From positions 1 to 64,000 of the forward strand of contig JAIWQS010000180.1 in the NCBI GenBank assembly GCA_029891385.1: a stretch of 64,000 bases of DNA, in the 5' to 3' direction. Origin of the DNA: Erythroxylum novogranatense (taxonomy: Eukaryota > Streptophyta > Magnoliopsida > Malpighiales > Erythroxylaceae). The notes beneath the pieces are model-generated. The model saw only the letters and a program-made list of their open reading frames with translations, ran no database searches and was not told the origin of the DNA. How positions within the stretch are numbered: position 1 is the stretch's first letter; the number at the start of each line of letters is the position of its first letter. Below, in pieces: positions 12,501 through 24,500 of this stretch. The translations under genes and the position numbers were made by a program.

Positions 12501-15500
12501 CATGGCTGGAGACATTAGGGGACATACTGCTTAATTGGAAAAAACAGATTATGAAGTTCAATTATGGGGGACAGAGGATTAAACTTTATGGGAAGACAGT
12601 CTCAAAAACCATGGTGACTTCACTCAAAACGGCTGTCAAACTATTACAGCAAGGGGTAGATGGCTTCCTTCTAGAATATGGAGAACAGGGAGAGATGAAT
12701 GAAGAATTGGAGGGAGCAGAAAGGGAAGTACTGAAGTTGGAAGAAATACAGGTTACTTTCAGGAGGATTCTACAGTCGGGAAAGAAATTCAGAAGGTACT
12801 GCTGAAGTTCAGAAGTGTATTTAATCCGGCTACTCAACTTCCACCAAATAGGGCCACTGATCACACTATCCAGTTGGAACCTGGTTCCAAACCGCCAAAT
12901 GTCAGACCATACAGGTATCCTTACTATCAGAAAAATGAGATTGAGAAATTAGTTAGAGACATGTTAGAATCTGGAGTCATCAGGCCGAGCAACAACCCCT
13001 ATTCTAGTCCAGTGTTGTTAGTAAGAAAGAAGGATGGTGGCTGGAGATTGTGTGTAGATTATAGAGCACCGAACAAGTTGACAATCCCTGACAAATATCC
13101 CATTCCTTGTATCGATGAGATATTTGATGAATTGGGTGGATCCAAGATTTTTTCAAAAATTGATTTGAAGTCGGGATACCATCAGATCAGAGTAAAGGAG
13201 GAAGATATAGCCAAGACAACATTCGAACTCATGAGGGACACTATGAATTCATGGTAATGCCTTTCGGTCTCATGAATGCCCGGCCACTTTTCAGTCTCTT
13301 ATGCATGAGTTATTCAAACCTCATCTTAGAAAATTCATTCTAGTTTTCTTCGATGATATACTGGTTTATAGTAAAAGTTTAGAAGATCATTTGAATCACC
13401 TTCATATAGTGCTTCAAATACTGAGTGATAGTCAATTAATAGCCAACTTGAAGAAGTGCAATTTTGGGCAGAACAGATTGGAGTATTTGGGACATTATAT
13501 TTCTACAGATGGAGTTTCGGTAGACCCAAATAAGATTGCAACTATTGTTAATTGGCCTGTTCCAAAGGATGTCAAAGCTCTGAGGGGATTCCTAGGATTA
13601 TTAGGCTACTACAGAAGATTTGTCAAGGGGTATGGAAGTATAGCAAAGCCACTCACAAGTCTGTTATGTAAGGATAAATTCCAGTGGACTGCTGCAGCTC
13701 AGGATGCATTTGAGGCACTAAAACGCTTGTTGACTACTACACCAGTGCTGACCCTGCCTGATTTCTCCAAACCCTTTGTGGTTGAGACAGATGCATCAGG
13801 GGTAGGCATGGGAGCAGTGCTAATGCAGTTGGAACGACCAGTAGCTTACTTGAGCCAAGGATTGGCGCTAGGAATCAATTAAAACAAGTATATGAAAGGG
13901 AATTGATGGCTATTGTGTGGGCTGTACAGAAATGGAGGCACTACTTGATGGGTAGACACTTCACCATACAAACAGATCAAAAGAGTTTGCATTTTTTGAC
14001 TGATCAGAGGTTGTTAGGGGAGGAACAACAGAAGTGGGTTACTAAGTTGCTAGGGTTCAAGTTTGATATTGTTTACAAACCGGGGGCAGAAAACCGAGCT
14101 GCAGATGCTTTGTCTAGGAAACCTGAAATTGAGTGTGGGGCTTTGAGCATGGGCTTTCATGAAGAGCTGAATCAGCTAGAGGACTTAGTTCAGCAGGATA
14201 CTAAATTAAGGGGCATTATACAAGACTTGTTGTTGCAGCCGGATAGCCATCCTCCATTCAAGATGATAGGGCCGAGGCTCTTTTATGATAGCAGATTGGT
14301 TTTACCTGCAGAAGGACCTCATACACAGAAATTGATTAGTGAGTTCCACTCAACTCCAATAGGAGGACATTCAGGTTATTTTAGAACCTATAAGAGACTA
14401 GCTAGTGTGGTCTATTGGAAGGGAATGAAATCAGATGTAAAGCAATTCGTCTTAGGCTGCGATGTGTGTCAGAAGAATAAGTACTTAGCCCTAAAACCAG
14501 CTGGTCTTCTTCAGCCCTTACCAATTCCGAATCAGGTATGGGATGAAATCTCTATGGATTTTATAAGTGGATTGCCAAAGGCTTCAGGTGTGGATACTGT
14601 GTTTGTCATTGTAGATAGGCTGACTAAATTCAGCCACTTCCTTGCCCTCAGACATCCCTAAAACGCTAAACAAGTGGCTGCTCTTTTTATTAAAGAGGTA
14701 GTGAGGCTCCACGGTTTTCCCAGGGTTATTGTGTCAGATAGGGACAGGACTTTCATGAGTATTTTTTGGCAGGAGATGTTCAAGCAATCGGGAACAACTT
14801 TGCATATGAGTTCTGCTTATCATCCCCAAACGGCCAAACAGAGGTAGTAAACAGATGCTTGGAAACCTATTTAAGGTGTTTTGTCAGTAATAATCCGAAG
14901 GAGTGGCCAAAGTGGTTGAGTTAGGTGAGATCTTGGTTTAATACCACTTACAGTAGTGCGATTGGAATGACCCCATTCAAAGCACTCTATGGCAGAGAAC
15001 CACCCACCCTTTTCAAATACATTGACGAAGGTTCCTTGGTAGAAGATATCAACCAACAATTGCTCGACAGGAATCATATTTTGGAGGAGCTGAAGTCTAA
15101 TTTGCCGAAAGCACAGCAGCAGATGAAGAAATATGCAGATGCCAATAGAAGACCATTGACTTTCGAGGTAGGGGATCTGGTTTATTTAAAATTGCAGCCC
15201 TACAGATTTAAATCATTAGTTGCAAGGAGTAATGAGAAGCTGAGTCCTCGATATTATGGCCCATATCCGATCACTGCTAAGATTGGAGAAGCAGCCTATC
15301 AAGTGCAACTCCCCACCACTGCCAGGATTCATGATATTTTTCATGTATCCCAACTAAAACCAGCTATTGTTCCTGTTGCACATTCTCAGCCACTGCCTTC
15401 TTTTCTGGATGAAGATATGCAGTTAAGGGTAGAGTTAGCAGCTTTAGTGGGGTTCGCAGAAGAATTAATGGTGAATTAGAGGTTTTAATTCAGTGGAAAG

Positions 15501-18500
15501 ATCTACCAGACTTCGAAGCCACATGGGAGAAAGTTGATTTCATTAATAACCAATTTCCTTCTTTCCACCTTGAGGACAAGGTGGGTGCTTTTTTTGGGGG
15601 GCGGGTATTGTTGAGACTAGATTTGAGCATAAGTATAGCAAGAAGAGGGGGGGTAAAAAGACAGATAGCACTACAGGTAATGGTTAGGGGTAAAAAGGAG
15701 AATGGGAGGGAGTTGAATAAGGTGGGAGTTAGTTAGGGTGAGGGAATATAAGTTTGTTAAGAGGAAATGATTGGCATTCAGTTATGTGGTGAGAATTAAC
15801 AATTGTACGGAGGTTCAGCTAGCCCTCGAAGTCTAGCTAGAGAATATCATTGTTCAGTATTCCTTTAATTCCTAATTCTTTCTTGTTCTGGTTTTACTGT
15901 TGGTGTGTGTGTTCTCTGTTGTTGCTGGTGGTGTTTCTTAGTGCAGGTAGTGGATTACTGAGGTGATTCTCTGTTAGAGCAGTAGGTCTCTAACAGGATG
16001 TAAACCAAGTACTACTCCTATTGACAATACTAAGTTTAAGGACGAAGAAGACAAACTTGTTAACCGTGAAGAATACCAAACACTAGTGGGAAGATTGATT
16101 TATTTGTCTCATACTAGACCAGATATTGCTTTTGCCGCGAGTGTTGTAAGTCGATACATGCACGCACCAAGGAGGAAGCATTTTGAGGCGCTTTATAAGA
16201 TCCTCTGAGATTTAAAGGGTACTTTTGGAAAAGGATTATTGTTCAAAAGGAGATCAAAGAACAATCGAAATATATACTGGTTCAAATTGGGCAAGTTCAA
16301 AAGAGGATAGACCATCAACTACTGGATATTGACTTTTGTGTAGGGAAATTTGGTCACGTGGTAAAGTAAGAAGCAAAAGGTGGTATGAACTAAGAGCTGT
16401 TGCAAAAGTCTCTGGCTAAAAAGAGTGTTGACAGAATTGCAAATCAATTTTGAGACACCTACAAAACATTATTGTGATAACAAGGCAGCCCTAAGCATGG
16501 CACACAATCCAGTCCACCATGAGAGAACAAAGCATGTTGAAGTTGACATTTTATCCAGGAGAAGATAGAAGATGAAACAATGTGCCTAACTTATGTCTCA
16601 ACAAAGAAGCAGACAACTGAAGTGTTTACCAAAAGACTTCAAAGACAAGCGTTTGAAGAATGTATCAACATGTTGGACATGATTGATATCTATGATCCAA
16701 CTTGAGGGAGAGTGTGGTCAAAATATGTATTATCTCATAATATTACAATTTGATTGTAATCAGATCCTATAGATTAGATATTAGTATCTTAGAGATATTT
16801 TAGGATTATCTTCCTATATTTGTATAGATTATCTAGCCTATTCTGCACTCCTATCTATGTATATATTTATTGCATTCACTAAGTAATGAATATAGAGAAA
16901 ATGAGCTCTTATTCACATATTGGACTTGCGACAATGGCCACACCATAGTTGCTCTCCATCTTCCCTTCTGGTTCTCTGGACTTTCGGATTGGAGGTGTTT
17001 GGCTTGTTCTGGTGAGTAGCTAGCGCTGAACTGGTTGAGGATGCATCTGGTCCAACAGAGGAAGGGTTAAGCATTACTCGTTTTCACCCACTCCTTGCTC
17101 CTTGAGATTTGAGAATACAATTATAGTCACCTAACACCATCATGGCAACCTCATGAGATGGCTAGTGTTCTCCAACTCTTGCCAAGCTTGTAATCTTTGG
17201 AACTTGTGATTGGCTGCATATAACACTATAATGGCAATCTTTGTCCCAGTAGATTTAAGCAAGACATCACAATGTATGAAATGATCAGTTCCAATAAGCT
17301 GCACTACATCCACTGTCTCAAGATTGAAGCCTATGACCACTTTTCCATTAAAATGATGAGCATGATTGCTCAAAACCCTCCATCCTTTGTCTAGGAACCA
17401 TAAACTCTTCTACAATTGCTCCCTCTTTATTTTGGTATCCAACAAACCAACAAAATCTAACTTGGTGTTCTTGATAAACTCTGGAACCGCAATTTGTTTA
17501 TTCAGGCTGTTAAGGCCTCCAATATTCCATACTGCGACCTAAATCATTTTTCCTTTTTACCTACCCTTCTTCTCTTATACTTCCTATGCAAACCCAAGGT
17601 TATACTTATTGGGTCACTTTTGGTACCAGAAGTTCCCCCCTTTTCCATCATCGGAGTGCCGATAGTCCCCTCTACTTGACCTGATTTATTGACTGGTTGA
17701 TCATTCAGTGCCAAATCATCACCTGCTTCCCATCCCTGGGGCCTTGAGTATCCCCCACTAATGGCCCTCCACATCCATTTGACGCCCCTTATTCTTTTCC
17801 CGTGGTCCATTTCTAATCTAATGATTCTCCTTCGAAGACAGGTTGTGCGAAGCCTGTACTTCCAGAGATAGTCCTCCATCAACTCAGAAGTCCTCCTCTT
17901 GGTTTGGGCTTGCCTCATTCATCTGTTGTCCCTCCTGCTGTTCTTTCCTTTGCCAAACCCGCTTCTCTTCTTTCATCTTTGGTTGCCACAGGTCTCTTAC
18001 TCTGATTGTATCCTCTACTAGATCTCCATTCTCATCTAGTTTCATGATTCTCAGGGCATCTGGTAACTTCCTTGATATATCTACATCAATACAAACTCTA
18101 GTATACCCAATCCGCTTCAATAAAGTTGTATTCTCATCGAGTCCTAAAGGTTTGCCTATCTTGCTCGCAATGTAACTCATCCCTTCCGCGGACTAATACT
18201 CCAAAGGAACCTTGGTATATTTACCCATAACGGTAAGGAGGTAATCCTATTCCTATCTAAGGTAACTCCAGGCTGCCACTTCTTAATCAGTATTTGATGC
18301 CCCATTATGTGTCAAGGCCCAGCTTCCAGCACTTTCTGTGCATTCTCTTCGGTGTTGAATTGGAAGACAAATAATTCATCTTCATTTACCATCACATTCA
18401 CCAATCCCTTAGGCCTCCATATAGCATTAGCCCACTTGTTAACTACAGGAAAATCTAGCCGCTAATCTAGAAAAAATCCCACAAGAGCAGTTCGCCACTA

Positions 18501-21500
18501 CTGAGCACCTTGTTGTAACACCTCCATTGGTGCTTGGATTGGTTTGTCCCCATCAGACTCGACAAAACAAAGTCTCCTTAGATTTTCAGTCACCAATAAT
18601 CGAGCTCCAAGTGGGCTTCGCCTTCTCCATTCCCTGCTGATTCTTAACTGGAGCTTTCCCTAAAGGTGGGAAATCCAAATTGGTAAGGAGTGGAGGGTCC
18701 AAAGTAGCTAGGTTATTAGAATGGTTGATAGAGTGAATCGCCACGGCCATAATAATAAAAATAAGGTCCGACAATAATGAACTTAAGCAATCACCTCGAT
18801 TGTAGTTCAAAAGATTTACAAGAGTTATGTTGGCTTTGGGAAACAAAGTCATGGAGATTATATAGTGTTTATTAAACACTCTCCTTTAAAGGGAGTTACA
18901 ACTCTTCTAATGTATGTTGATGACCTAATGTACGTTGATGACATAATAGTGATCGGGGATGATGATAAAGAGAAATAGTTGCTAAGTCAACAATTAGCTA
19001 AGGAATTTAAGATTAAAGGCATTGGGAAGGTTAAAGTATTTCCTAGGAATTAGAATTGCACAATCTAGGTAGGGAATTTTTATCTCGCAACAAAATTATG
19101 TTATAAATCTTCTCAAGGAAATAGGTAAGACAACATGCAAACTTGCAAGCACTCCTATTGATTTGAATCTTAAGCATGGAAAAGCAAAGGAGGATGTTGT
19201 AGTAGATAAAGAGATGTATCAGCACCTAGTAAGAAGATTAATTTATCTGTCTCACAAATAACCGAATATAGCATATGCAATGAGTGTAATTAGTCAGTTT
19301 ATGCATAGTCTAAAGGAAGTTACATCTACAAGGAGCTCTAAGAGTACTTCTATATCTTAAAGGAACTTTAGGGAAGGGTATTTTGTTCAAAAGAGGTTCT
19401 TAAGGCATTCACTTATACAAATTATGCTAGATAGAAGATCAATTTCAGGACATTGCACTTTTCTTGGTGGAAACTTGTGACTTGCAGAAAAAAAAACAAG
19501 TTGTAGCTGCTCGGTCAAGTGCAGAGGTAACTTTTGGTCAGTCGCTCAAGTTATGTGTGAAACTCTAGCCGAAATTATTCTTAAATACTTGAAGATTGAG
19601 TGGGATGACCCTACAAAACTATGCAGCGACAACAAATCGGTAATCAACATAACTAACAACCCAGTTCAACATTATTGAAATGATAGACACTTTATCAAGG
19701 AAAAGCTGGAGAGGTGGACAAATTTGTACACCTTATGCGTCTACTCATAGTCAATAGGCTAACATTCTCAATAAAGGTTTGATCAACACAATTTTTCAGA
19801 CTATTACTATCCCATAAATCATGGGGTTAAAGAGAATCCCATAAATTATGGGATTAGATATTAGAATATCCCATAAATCATAAGATTAGAATCATTAGTT
19901 TCCATTTATAGCTATTAGAATTTTGTAAGCTCTCGTAAACAATTCACAATTCAATTCCTATTTAAATTGTAAGAATGTGTACCCAATCTTTCTATAAAAA
20001 ACACTGAATTTTTTTCCTATAAGCTTGAGTTTTCAATTAAAAGGTAAGATGTTTCTTCTAAAAGTGATTCTTAGATTGTAGAAGTGATTCTTAATTTGCT
20101 ACCCTCCATTGCTTGTTTAACCTTAGAATTCCAGCATTTCTAGCCCAAATTTCCAGCAATTCTAAACATGAAGTTCCAACAACCTAAGCAGAAATCCCAA
20201 ATTTGAAACTCAGATTTCAGCAGCCGATTGTCTCTTACCACATATTTGTCAACTACAATTCATGATCCCTATTTAGTAACACTACCACTAAAATAAACAA
20301 ACCCTGATCTAGTCCTAAACCCTAAAATGTTTTGCGAAGGAAAACTATGTGTTCCTTATTTCTGATAGGTAACTTATTAGAAGAACACACACATGCAGGT
20401 TCTGAAGCCTTGTCTACATACATGGCCAATAGCAACATTTTCCTTGAGCTCCTCCCTTTTATCCTCAAAACACAAACAATAACAGTAAGGGGTTGCCTCA
20501 GTTACATTGATTTCTAAAAGTCAGTATCCTAATTTAGGGTTTAAAAATCAACATTTCAATTCAAAAGCCATCCCGTGATTCTAACACTGCATTTTTTTTC
20601 TGTTCTGGTGACAAATGCAGCAGAATATAGACACCGCATCACGACTTAATGTTAACTGATGATGCTACTTGCAACAGCTGATGTTTCTGTATATAGCCTT
20701 GTACCAATCCAAAACAGGTAATCAATCCAAAACAGGGAAATAATGCAGAATTCTTACTTATCACATATCTCAAAATTTTTGCAATGCCTGCAAACCCAAC
20801 GGTTTCCTGATACCATCAATATGCAACAATGTGAGCAACAATGATGCAAATGAACCATGATAAAATCTTCCTTCATTGGAGAAATTGTCTCGCCAAGCTG
20901 AAAAGTAAAGGGGGAAAAAATCATAAGGAAATGTTAATCATAATTGTACTCATATCTAATTTTCATTTAATTATAAAGACCAATTATCTCATGACGGACA
21001 AGTTAATAAATCAAGCTCCAAAATTGCATGCACTCAAAAGAATACAAGTGAGGCACTAAAGAACAAGTATAACGTGCAAATATGAAAACTTTTTCATCAA
21101 ATAGACAAACTCAAAGAAAATACCATTATAGATGATATACTTTGATACTTGGTATTTTGGGTAAATAATTACAGCATCCTTTTCTCCTTTTCAATTTTTT
21201 TAAATATTCCAGTCTATGATCAAACAAATTTAAGTTTAACAATCCCTTGCCCCAATTGACCACGTGGATTGATAAAATTAAGAAAAGAAGGAATTTGAAA
21301 AAAAGGCACCTGATATTGGTGCCAGGTTAGTAATTGAAAGAAAATATTCTATGTGGATTGCTAACCAACAAAACTCAAAATTTTTCCCAATTATTTTCTT
21401 GGGCAAGGAAAGAGTGTGTGTCTCTATTCCAGTGTACATTGACAAAGAAATGAATCACATGGAAAATACTGAGCAGCAAGACATGGGAGATAAGAATTAC

Positions 21501-24500
21501 TCTATGCATTAATAGCAGATCCTTTGACGCGTTACCAGAAAGATCCAACTGACCAGATGCTTTTAAAGCCCGTTTCGTTATAGTCTTTTTGGTTGTTCCC
21601 TTTTTATTCTGTTTTCTGCTATCTTCTTCTTGGTTAAGCTGATTAATCAGGTCCTCAGCAGCGCCAGGCCAATAATCACCATCAAAGTATGGCAGCCTAG
21701 CTGCTGTTACCTTTGCCTTACATTCACCAGTAGATGTGAAGAAATGATCGTACAGATTAGTGAGCTGGACCACTATGTTATCCTTGGTAGCTTTTCTTAA
21801 CATAGACAGGTACCTGATATAGAAAAGGGATATCCTAGCAGTATATTAGAGAGGACTATAGACTAATTTGTATTACACAGAAATAGAAGTCTTTTTTAAT
21901 CTGAGTTCTCTCACCACTCCCGAAGTTTGTCAGACTTTGGTGTTTTCTGGATCTCAGGATGACAGTACAATATATAATCTTCACCCTTTAATGGAGGGCA
22001 AGCCCAAATATAGCAACTTGTAAAACCCCTCTTCTTGCAGTACTCAAGATATCCAATCTGCAGGAAGATACATATAAAAGCTAGAAATATCAATACCACT
22101 TCCTAGCAAGATCTACAGTTAGTACCCTTAGCTGACACCAAAAATATTTAGCCATCTGAAACTAACCAATATTTCATGGTAAACAAAAGTCCGTAGAGCC
22201 TCTCCACTCACTGCTTTAATCTCAGGTCTAAAATACTTAACAGAATCGAGATAAGAAAGATAAACACGTCGTTGATTTGGCAATTGGCATTCTGACCCAA
22301 ATTCTTGAACATACATTCCAAATAGACAAACCTCCACACCTTCAATCTTCTGAAACAACAAAACCACCTGGAAGAGAAATTAAAAATTCCATGTCATTAC
22401 GAACACAAGAACAAGACTTAAGAAAATTTCAAGTGTCAGCTTACGCAGTCATAAAATTTCCACAATACAACAATGCAGCTATATAATATTCATAAATATA
22501 TATACACATACATAGTACAAGAGTGAATAGTAAAAATTTTGTTTGCCCAGAAAGTCTTTAATAAAAGGCCCTTAATAAAGTTAATATGACCAAGTAGATA
22601 TATATTTTAAACTTCTTTTGACTCTTAGTTTGAAATAAAGTCAACTTTTCATTAAGTTTGTTCACAAACCAACTTAAACTTATCTACAAAAGTAAACCAT
22701 TTAAAATTATGATAACTAATATGATAAAAAGAGACCTAGTATCTTATACTAACAAAAATTTTCATTATAGTTTCTAAAGCTAAGAAATTTTAATTCACAA
22801 CTTCTGCTATATCATTGAGCAAACCTATATGCATCTTTTGAGGGCTTATATTGATTAGATGTATAAATATATAAGGTTTTGAATTTATCAAATTGGCTTT
22901 AGTTTACAATTTCAATTTTATTTTTGAAATTTATTTAGAGCTCTGCCATTTCTTGAAATCTTTATTCTAATTCAAATTATAGTGTAAAATTGCTTTAAGA
23001 TGTTATTTAAATAGTGTAAACATTAATTTTATCCTCTCGTGCCAAACATTATAGTTTATGTTTTCTTTTTAATTATGGTTCCAAGGGAGCAACATCAAAA
23101 GAAATCTTCTATTTTCCGCATGATTACTTCTAGGATCTTAGGAACACAGGCCACAAGTGGCAATTTATGCAACTATGTTATTGTATGTGGAACAATATAT
23201 TGTTTACATAAAGGTAAAAGATGTGGAACAAAAATATTGTCAGCCCTTCAACTTAACAGTATTTTGTTGTACTCCAACAATTAAAATTTCTAATCCAATC
23301 CTTGAACTTTGCTAATCAGTGTATATTAGAACTGCCTTTAATATTCTTAACAAAAGTCATGTATGACAGCAATGGAATTTAAATTAAATATACAAATGTG
23401 AGTAGCATCTGTCTAACTTGAATGCCATATGGAGTTTTCATTGAAGACACTGATTAAAGTTTTAATATAAAGAGATCAGCAAAGTTCAAGAACTAAATTG
23501 AATGATTTAATAGTTGAAGGATCGAAATAAGAAATAGCTAAGTTAAAGACTAAAATATATTTGTTCTTGTTCCTTTTCCTTTTCCTCATCAAATCCAAAG
23601 AATTTACTTTATACATTATGTAACATATTTTTTGCTCTAATATATTAACTACATATATTGGATAGAAGCTAACTAGATTTTCAAAAAGGGAATCCTTTGA
23701 CGTGTTAGCTCAATGATTAATGTTCACCAGAACCATAAGTCAATTTTGGTAGATAGGGAAAAAAGGTAATTTACAAGCTTATTTATAGTGAACTATTGAA
23801 AAATAAAATCAATGAAATGAAAACACAATATTCTGCTCATATAGTAATATAGTAGGAGAAAACAAAGATATATGTTTTATTCTTTCTATTAAGAAAAAGA
23901 ATCGATTATGTAGTTGACAAATCTTCCAAAGCAACTAGTTCTATGAAAACTTTTCAGATTTAGGATTAATAAATCTTGTAATTTTTGTCCTATGAATCAT
24001 GATATGAATTGAATAAGAAAGTATAGAATAAATTCTTGCATACATTTACGGAACACTTGTAATAGAAGGACAAATAGTCGAAGTGATACAGAACAACTTA
24101 GAGTTTTAATGAAATAAAATAAAACAGATCTTTCAACACAAGCTTTATTTTGGTGAGATGAAGAGTTGGAATTGGTGAGACACTTACTCACTTTATTGTT
24201 CACCTGAATAGTGATAGCAAGAGCAATTTTTTCATATTTACTTCTGTTAACAATCCTAAAGTCTACAACAGATTCAAACGTGGCAAATTTATGCCACATC
24301 ATCAAGTTAATAAGTTCAGTCATATTTTTCATATGTTTTACAGGTTGTTCGGAGGTTAGTCTCCACTTTACCATTTTCTTCCCCAGTATTAGGGTGTTAG
24401 TTTTCCCTTCTTGTAGTTAAGGGGTTTCAGTTAATAAAGAAGGAAGTCGAGAAGTTCATCAAAAGTCCTCTTGAGTACTTCTAAACTCAAGAAAGTTCTA

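Larger units (their letters stand above)
10524..15995 (+). mobile_element. Gypsy element D (Ty3/gypsy chromovirus-like), nested in copia C RT
   Basis: 387-bp LTRs at 10524-10910 and 15609-15995 differing at about 7 positions (about 98% alike), perfect 5-bp target duplication GGATG (10519-10523 and 15996-16000), a primer-site-like TTGATATCAGAGC after the 5' LTR and a G-rich polypurine tract before the 3' LTR. Gene order is gag, protease, RT, RNase H, integrase, chromodomain-like tail. It is the youngest insertion in this nest, but its ORFs are already broken at several points, so it is not autonomous as given. Confidence 0.93.
6486..16917 (+). mobile_element. Copia element C (Ty1/copia), split by gypsy element D
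   Basis: TG...CA LTRs at 6486-6693 and 16713-16917 (about 93% alike by eye), a perfect TGGTATCAGAGC primer site at 6694, a purine tract GAGGGAGAG before the 3' LTR, and flanks GATTG/TATTG as an imperfect 5-bp target duplication. Gene order is gag, protease, integrase, RT, RNase H, as in Ty1/copia. It is non-autonomous: gag and pol have many stops, about 460 bp of foreign DNA lies after the protease, and the RT catalytic box is deleted. Confidence 0.88.
2107..20757 (-). other. HAC1 intron 12, 18.65 kb, filled with nested retrotransposons
   Basis: Donor GTAAGAA after exon 12 and acceptor ...TTCCAAG before exon 13. It contains copia elements A, B and C, gypsy element D and two LINE pieces. The remaining non-element DNA (about 2107-2750 and 20.3-20.75 kb) is AT-rich and shows no gene. 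Confidence 0.85.

Noticed and set aside
10942..15600. Calling gypsy D an autonomous, active element because its LTRs are about 98% alike
   Set aside because: gag, RT, RNase H and integrase are interrupted by several stops and frameshifts in the given sequence.
17140..18180. Host gene with nucleic-acid-binding and endonuclease domains
   Set aside because: DUF4283-like ORF1 followed by an AP-endonuclease start is the standard LINE layout; the frames are broken and sit in a transposon nest.
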